Origin: Vallitalea maricola
Lineage (GTDB): Bacteria; Bacillota; Clostridia; Lachnospirales; Vallitaleaceae
Length of the DNA stretch: 9,317 nucleotides
Direction of reading: 5' to 3'
Assembly: GCF_036985595.1 (NCBI RefSeq)
Contig: NZ_BTPU01000130.1
Span: 1 to 9,317 of the forward strand
The notes under the pieces were generated by a model, which searched no databases, was not told the origin of the DNA, and was given only the letters and a program-made list of their open reading frames with translations. Made by a program: the position numbers and the translations under genes. Positions 5,670 to 9,317 of this stretch are shown piece after piece. Each line of letters starts with the position of its first letter. Positions within the stretch are counted from its first letter, which is position 1.

Positions 5670-8183
5670 GTGAATGATATTTTATTTGGAAATAACAACA
5701 ATGGGACATTGAACAGGCTGGCGAAACGCTCCCTAAAATCGCATAAAAACACCATTGCAATTTTAGCAATTATGCTTGCTACACTGTTGTTTACCAGCTT
5801 GTTTACGATTGCGGTCAGTTTACAGGCTTCCATGCAGGACAGCAATATGCGGACAAGCGGCACATTTGCTCATGCAGGCATTAAGCATATTACATTAGAA
5901 GAATATGATGAGGTGCGTACTAACAGCCATATAGAAGCTGCAGGACATTCTATCCTGATTGGCTCTGCTATCGGAAACTACTTTAACAAGACGCCTACCG
6001 AAGTACGATGGGCAGATAAAAATTATGCCGAATGGACATTTAATTATCCCGATGAGGGCAAATTGCCCGAAACAGAAAATGAAATTGCTACAAGTAGAAT
6101 TGTATTGACATCTATGGGGGTTTCCGCTGAAATTGGTACTCAGATTGAATTGACTTATGTAATAGATACAGATACAATCACCAATACTTTTACATTATGC
6201 GGAATATGGGAAGGTGACCCTGTCGCATACCGACAAACAATCTTGTTGTCTAAACCTTATACAGAAAAAGTGGCTCCAGCCGTTCATGGCACATCAGATG
6301 GAACAGTGAATGCATCTACAGGTTATATCGACTGTGTTATGATGTTTCCCTCTGCGTATAATATTGTAGAACAGGCAGAAACAGTTACAGAATCCTATGG
6401 ATTAGAGGAACGTTTATGTATTAACGGAGCATATAGCACCGCTGAAATAAATCTTTCAGCTATTCTCTCTGTATTGGTAGGGGTATTGGTTATATTTCTT
6501 GCAGGTTATCTGTTGATTTATAATGTATTTTACATTTCAATAGCTCAGGACATTCGTTTCTACGGTATGTTGAAAACATTAGGAACAACATCAAGGCAAA
6601 TTCGTAAAATCGTATATAAAAAGGCTTTCAGACTATCTTTGATTGGTATTCCTATCGGGTTAGCCTTGGGCTGGCCAGTAGGACGGTTGCTGCTTCCCGC
6701 TATTATCAATATACTGACCGAAAATATGCGTGTAGTAACGACTGCAAATCCTTTGATTTTTCTGGTAGCAGTTGTATTTTCGCTCATAACTATTTTTATC
6801 AGCTGTCGGAAGCCTGCAAAAATGGCGGCTAAAGTTTCTCCGATGGAAGCATTACGATATGTTGAACAGTCTGCAAGTAAGAAAAAGCGTAAAAAGAGCG
6901 GTCATATAAGTACATTTATGCTATCAAAAGAAAATCTTGAACGTAATAAGAAAAAAGTTGCGATTGTGACGCTCTCCTTTGCATTGAGTATCGTGTTGCT
7001 CAATAGTGTATATACCTATGTTACCTCGTTTGACTTTGATAAGTTTGTAGTGGATTTTAGCTTGACCGATTTTACCGTATCTGATGCTTCCATTATTAAC
7101 AACAATAGCCCCTTTAACACAGCAGATGTTAGTAAGGAGTTTTACGAGCAGGCAGCAACCTTGGATGGGATGGAGAACATCGGAAACGTATATTTGCAGA
7201 CCAGTAACCAGCCCCTTGACAATTTTGCTTTGGGAAAAATGAAGGAGTTGGCAGGACAATCAGAAGCCGTAGCAAACGAATACGGAAATTATCTATTAAG
7301 GAAAGAACACGGCACAAATATCTACGGAATGGATGAATGGTCTGCTGAATTTTTACAGGTAATAGAAGGCGACCTAAATAAAGAACAATGGGAATCCGGC
7401 AACGGTATTTATGTTACCCCTATGAGAATGGTTGGGGATGGTACATTCTCTCTTTATCATCCGGGAGATACTTTAACAATTAGTTGTGCTGATGGAGTAA
7501 AGAAAACCTATAATGTTCTTGCGGTTGTTCTTGTGCCGAGAGCTTTAGCTACGCCTTTAAGCCTTGATTTGGGACTGGACTTTGTTCTACCCTCGACAGA
7601 ATTTTTAAGTGTGGTTAACTCTACGGATTATCTCCCTATGAGAACCATCTTTGATGTAGATGAATCCAATATGACTTCTACGGAGAACTGGCTGAAAAAC
7701 TATACCACGAATGTAGATAGCAGTTTGGACTACTATTCAAAGGTTACATTGCGTCAGACATTCCAATCCATGATTGATATGTACCATCTTATTGGTGGTG
7801 CGCTTTGTGCAATTCTTGCATTGATTGGCATTTTGAATTTTATAAACTCTATGACCACTTCTATTCTCTCCAGACAAAAGGAGCTTGCCATGATGCAATC
7901 AGTTGGGATGACTGGGCGGCAAGTAAAGCAAATGTTGATTTTTGAAGGGATTGGTTATTCTTTGTTGGGATTATTATGCTCACTTGTTTTTTCAGTTGTC
8001 GCTAGCGTAACGATTGTGCGAGCTATGGGTGCGGAGTTAAGCTATTTCACATGGAACTTTACTTTACTTCCAGTCATTCTTTGCATAATTCCATTCATAG
8101 CAATTACTGGGCTTATTCCATTGATCTGCTATAAAAACATGGCACGGAAAACCATCATTGAGCGTTTGGGAATAACTGAATAA
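5670..8183 (+). CDS. FtsX-type ABC permease with two large extracellular domains
   Basis: This 837-residue membrane protein starts with GTG at 5670, 8 nt after GGGGG (5657-5661), just behind the ATPase stop. Predicted helices are at about 29-50, 263-288, 320-345, 360-380, 430-450, 704-727, 757-785 and 798-820. They give two four-helix FtsX modules, each with one large outside domain: about 51-262 and about 451-703. The coupling motifs repeat: FYGMLKTLGTTSRQI (about 298) and LAMMQSVGMTGRQ (about 739), with SPMEALRY after the first module and IIERLGITE at the C-terminus. A classic BceB has ten helices and one outside domain, so this is a different branch of the same superfamily. With the linked kinase, export or shedding of a peptide antibiotic is the likely role; the substrate is unknown. 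Confidence 0.9.
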   Translation: MNDILFGNNNNGTLNRLAKRSLKSHKNTIAILAIMLATLLFTSLFTIAVSLQASMQDSNMRTSGTFAHAGIKHITLEEYDEVRTNSHIEAAGHSILIGSAIGNYFNKTPTEVRWADKNYAEWTFNYPDEGKLPETENEIATSRIVLTSMGVSAEIGTQIELTYVIDTDTITNTFTLCGIWEGDPVAYRQTILLSKPYTEKVAPAVHGTSDGTVNASTGYIDCVMMFPSAYNIVEQAETVTESYGLEERLCINGAYSTAEINLSAILSVLVGVLVIFLAGYLLIYNVFYISIAQDIRFYGMLKTLGTTSRQIRKIVYKKAFRLSLIGIPIGLALGWPVGRLLLPAIINILTENMRVVTTANPLIFLVAVVFSLITIFISCRKPAKMAAKVSPMEALRYVEQSASKKKRKKSGHISTFMLSKENLERNKKKVAIVTLSFALSIVLLNSVYTYVTSFDFDKFVVDFSLTDFTVSDASIINNNSPFNTADVSKEFYEQAATLDGMENIGNVYLQTSNQPLDNFALGKMKELAGQSEAVANEYGNYLLRKEHGTNIYGMDEWSAEFLQVIEGDLNKEQWESGNGIYVTPMRMVGDGTFSLYHPGDTLTISCADGVKKTYNVLAVVLVPRALATPLSLDLGLDFVLPSTEFLSVVNSTDYLPMRTIFDVDESNMTSTENWLKNYTTNVDSSLDYYSKVTLRQTFQSMIDMYHLIGGALCAILALIGILNFINSMTTSILSRQKELAMMQSVGMTGRQVKQMLIFEGIGYSLLGLLCSLVFSVVASVTIVRAMGAELSYFTWNFTLLPVILCIIPFIAITGLIPLICYKNMARKTIIERLGITE

Positions 8184-8197
8184 TAAAATATGATGTA

Positions 8198-8231
8198 ATG
8201 ACCGCATCCTTGTCGATGCGGTCATTTTTTT
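8198..8231 (+). terminator. Strong terminator after the permease gene
   Basis: ATGACCGCATC (8198-8208) pairs perfectly with GATGCGGTCAT (8215-8225) around a 6-nt loop, followed by T residues to 8231. It closes the ABC operon 15 nt after the stop codon. Confidence 0.93.
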
Positions 8232-8239
8232 GCAAATCT

Positions 8240-8294
8240 GTAAGCGTAAATCCCAGGGCTAACGCATGAAAAAATTTCCATTATGTTGTATAAT
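8240..8294 (+). repeat. Inner end of the right ISAs1 copy; inverted repeat of 1718-1772
   Basis: This block is the exact reverse complement of 1718-1772. It includes CAGGGCT at 8254-8260 and ends in TATAAT (8289-8294), a possible -10 for the transposase, although no good -35 is seen at the usual distance. Being 14 bp longer than a CAGGG-type tip would predict, it suggests the IS starts near 8240. Confidence 0.85.
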
Positions 8295-8380
8295 ATAACC
8301 AAGTGAAATTAGTAGCAGAAGGTATTATAACACCGTTCAGCTACTGGTATCTAAAGACATACAATAAGTGAGGTAGGCAC

Positions 8381-9309
8381 ATGGAGAGTACATTTATACA
8401 ACATTTTAGTATCGTAAAAGACTATAGACAAGAATGGAAAGTAAAACATAAATTGATTGATATTATTTTTATAGCAGTAGCTGGAACTCTTGCTAACTGT
8501 GATAGCTATGGTGATATAGCTATGTTTGCAGAATTAAAAGAGGAATGGTTAAAAAAGCATTTAGAGCTACCAAATGATATACCATCCCATGATACCATAC
8601 AACGAGTATTTGAAAATTTGGATGTAGCAAGTTTTTCCAACTGTTTTATGAATTGGACACATGCGATAGCAGATAGAAGTAACAAACCTGTAATAGCTAT
8701 AGATGGGAAAACCTTGAGACGTTCCCATGACAAAGAACACGATAAAAAAGCAATCCATATTATTAACGCATGGATTGATAGCAATAAACTCATTTTAGGT
8801 CAATTAAAAACGGAAGAAAAAAGCAATGAAATAACAGCGATTCCGATGTTACTGGATATGCTCATGATAAAAGAAAGCATAATAACAATTGATGCCATGG
8901 GAACACAGAAAGATATTGCAGAAAAAATCATAGAGAAAAAAGGTGACTATATCCTAGCAGTAAAAGAAAATCAACCAGCTCTCAAAAGAGAAATAGAAGA
9001 ATTTCTAGAAGAACAACTTTTGGTAGGATTTAGAGATATAAACCCAGAAAAAATAAGTAGTAAGGAAACAAAAGGGCATGGACGGATAGAAAAACGTACC
9101 TATTACATCACCACTGATATCAAGTGGATGGAAGAAAGAAGTAAGTGGAAGAACGGTGCAGTCAATCAATCGTTGCTAAGAAAGCTTGCCTGAAATCTAC
9201 TAAAAACAGAGAAAGCAAGCAAAAAGAAAATAGCTCTTAAAAGGAAACGACTCAAAGCATTAATGGATGAAGAATTTTTGGAGAATGTAATCTTTGAAAA
9301 AAGGATTAG
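8381..9309 (+). pseudogene. ISAs1-family transposase, right copy, internally deleted
   Basis: The gene opens with MESTFIQHFSIVKDYRQEWK, with GAGG (8370-8373) 7 nt before the ATG. It keeps the first two catalytic aspartates, D108 in VIAIDGKTLRRS and D171 in IITIDAMG, and the typical AVKENQPALKREIEEF. At residue 258 it jumps from EERSKWKN straight to GAVNQSLLRKLA. Family members carry several dozen more residues there, including the HWGIE-type segment with the third catalytic acid, so catalysis is lost. A TGA follows at 9191-9193, where the left copy reads TTG (Leu). A 6-A instead of 7-A run near 9296-9302 further shifts the tail relative to the left copy, whose stop position corresponds to 9307-9309. 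Confidence 0.85.
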
Positions 9310-9317
9310 ATCATATA
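9152..9317. repeat. Outer inverted repeat, right arm
   Basis: This arm is the reverse complement of 1-167 and forms the 3' coding end of the right ISAs1 transposase. Differences from the left arm include the Leu-to-stop change at 9191-9193 and one base fewer in the A run near 9296-9302. It ends at the same base as the left arm begins. Confidence 0.9.

Larger units (their letters stand above)
1..9317. mobile_element. Inverted pair of ISAs1-family elements around a passenger segment
   Basis: An ISAs1-type element on the minus strand (outer part 1-185, inner end 1718-1772) and one on the plus strand (8240-9317) face each other with their transposase 5' ends inward. Two inverted repeats tie them together: 1-167 with 9152-9317 (about 97% identical) and 1718-1772 with 8240-8294 (55 bp, identical). 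The DNA between carries a regulator-kinase-ABC transporter module. This is the architecture of a composite transposon, but both transposase genes are broken, so it could move only if a related transposase acts in trans. The outer IS termini and any target duplications lie outside the window. Confidence 0.6.
8240..9317 (+). mobile_element. ISAs1-family insertion sequence, right copy, 3' end beyond the window
   Basis: The element runs from the inner repeat at 8240 through a plus-strand transposase gene to the window edge. The outer terminal repeat is not reached, since no complement of the CAGGGCT end occurs after the stop position, so a few bases to tens of bases are missing. It carries an internal deletion near 9152 and is defective. 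Confidence 0.8.

Noticed and set aside
3161..8183. A wholly new defence or signalling system
   Set aside because: All four genes belong to known families with intact motifs; the unusual points are the pairing of types and the promoter boxes.
1..9317. CRISPR array, tRNA or rRNA genes, phage structural genes
   Set aside because: I saw no regularly spaced short repeats, no cloverleaf candidates and no ribosomal or structural gene sequence.

Overview
The window looks like accessory DNA from a Gram-positive anaerobe of the Clostridia (gut Lachnospiraceae or Ruminococcaceae type). It is AT-rich, has strong AGGAGG-like ribosome binding sites, carries ISAs1- and IS1634-type insertion sequences, and has small regulators of the kind found on Firmicutes integrative elements. 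The host assignment is inference from gene style only.

Layout. Positions 1-185 are the 3' end of an ISAs1-family transposase gene on the minus strand. Positions 186-1717 are a decayed IS1634-type element, truncated at its 5' end and frameshifted. Its middle is replaced by about 230 bp (roughly 571-802) holding a short leader ORF and an attenuator-like fold. Positions 1718-1772 are the other end of the same ISAs1 element. The right edge (8240-9317) is a second ISAs1 copy in opposite orientation, also defective. The window is therefore an inverted pair of ISAs1 elements around a passenger segment of about 6.5 kb (1773-8239), and its two outermost ends are mirror images.

The passenger starts with a run of three hairpins (1826-1912), possibly a relic of a mobilisation region. 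Next come a small conserved-type hypothetical protein (2035-2331) with its own promoter and terminator, a frameshifted XRE-type repressor gene on the minus strand (2409-2764), and a divergent small excisionase-like DNA-binding protein (2932-3111). The core is a four-gene detoxification module: response regulator (3161-3844), intramembrane-sensing histidine kinase (3841-4872), ABC ATPase (4992-5657) and an 837-residue FtsX-type permease (5670-8183), closed by a strong terminator (8198-8231).

How it works together. The kinase has two membrane helices and almost no external loop, as in BceS-type kinases that sense through a partner transporter. The regulator is OmpR/PhoB-type. Nearly the same 22-bp tandem 11-bp repeat lies 26 bp ahead of a -10 box before both the regulator-kinase pair and the transporter pair, so autoregulation together with transporter induction is the likely circuit. 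The probable role is resistance to a cell-envelope-active peptide antibiotic; the substrate cannot be read from the sequence. I do not see a wholly new system. The most interesting points are the paired regulator boxes, the attenuator relic, the hairpin cluster and the shared divergent operator.
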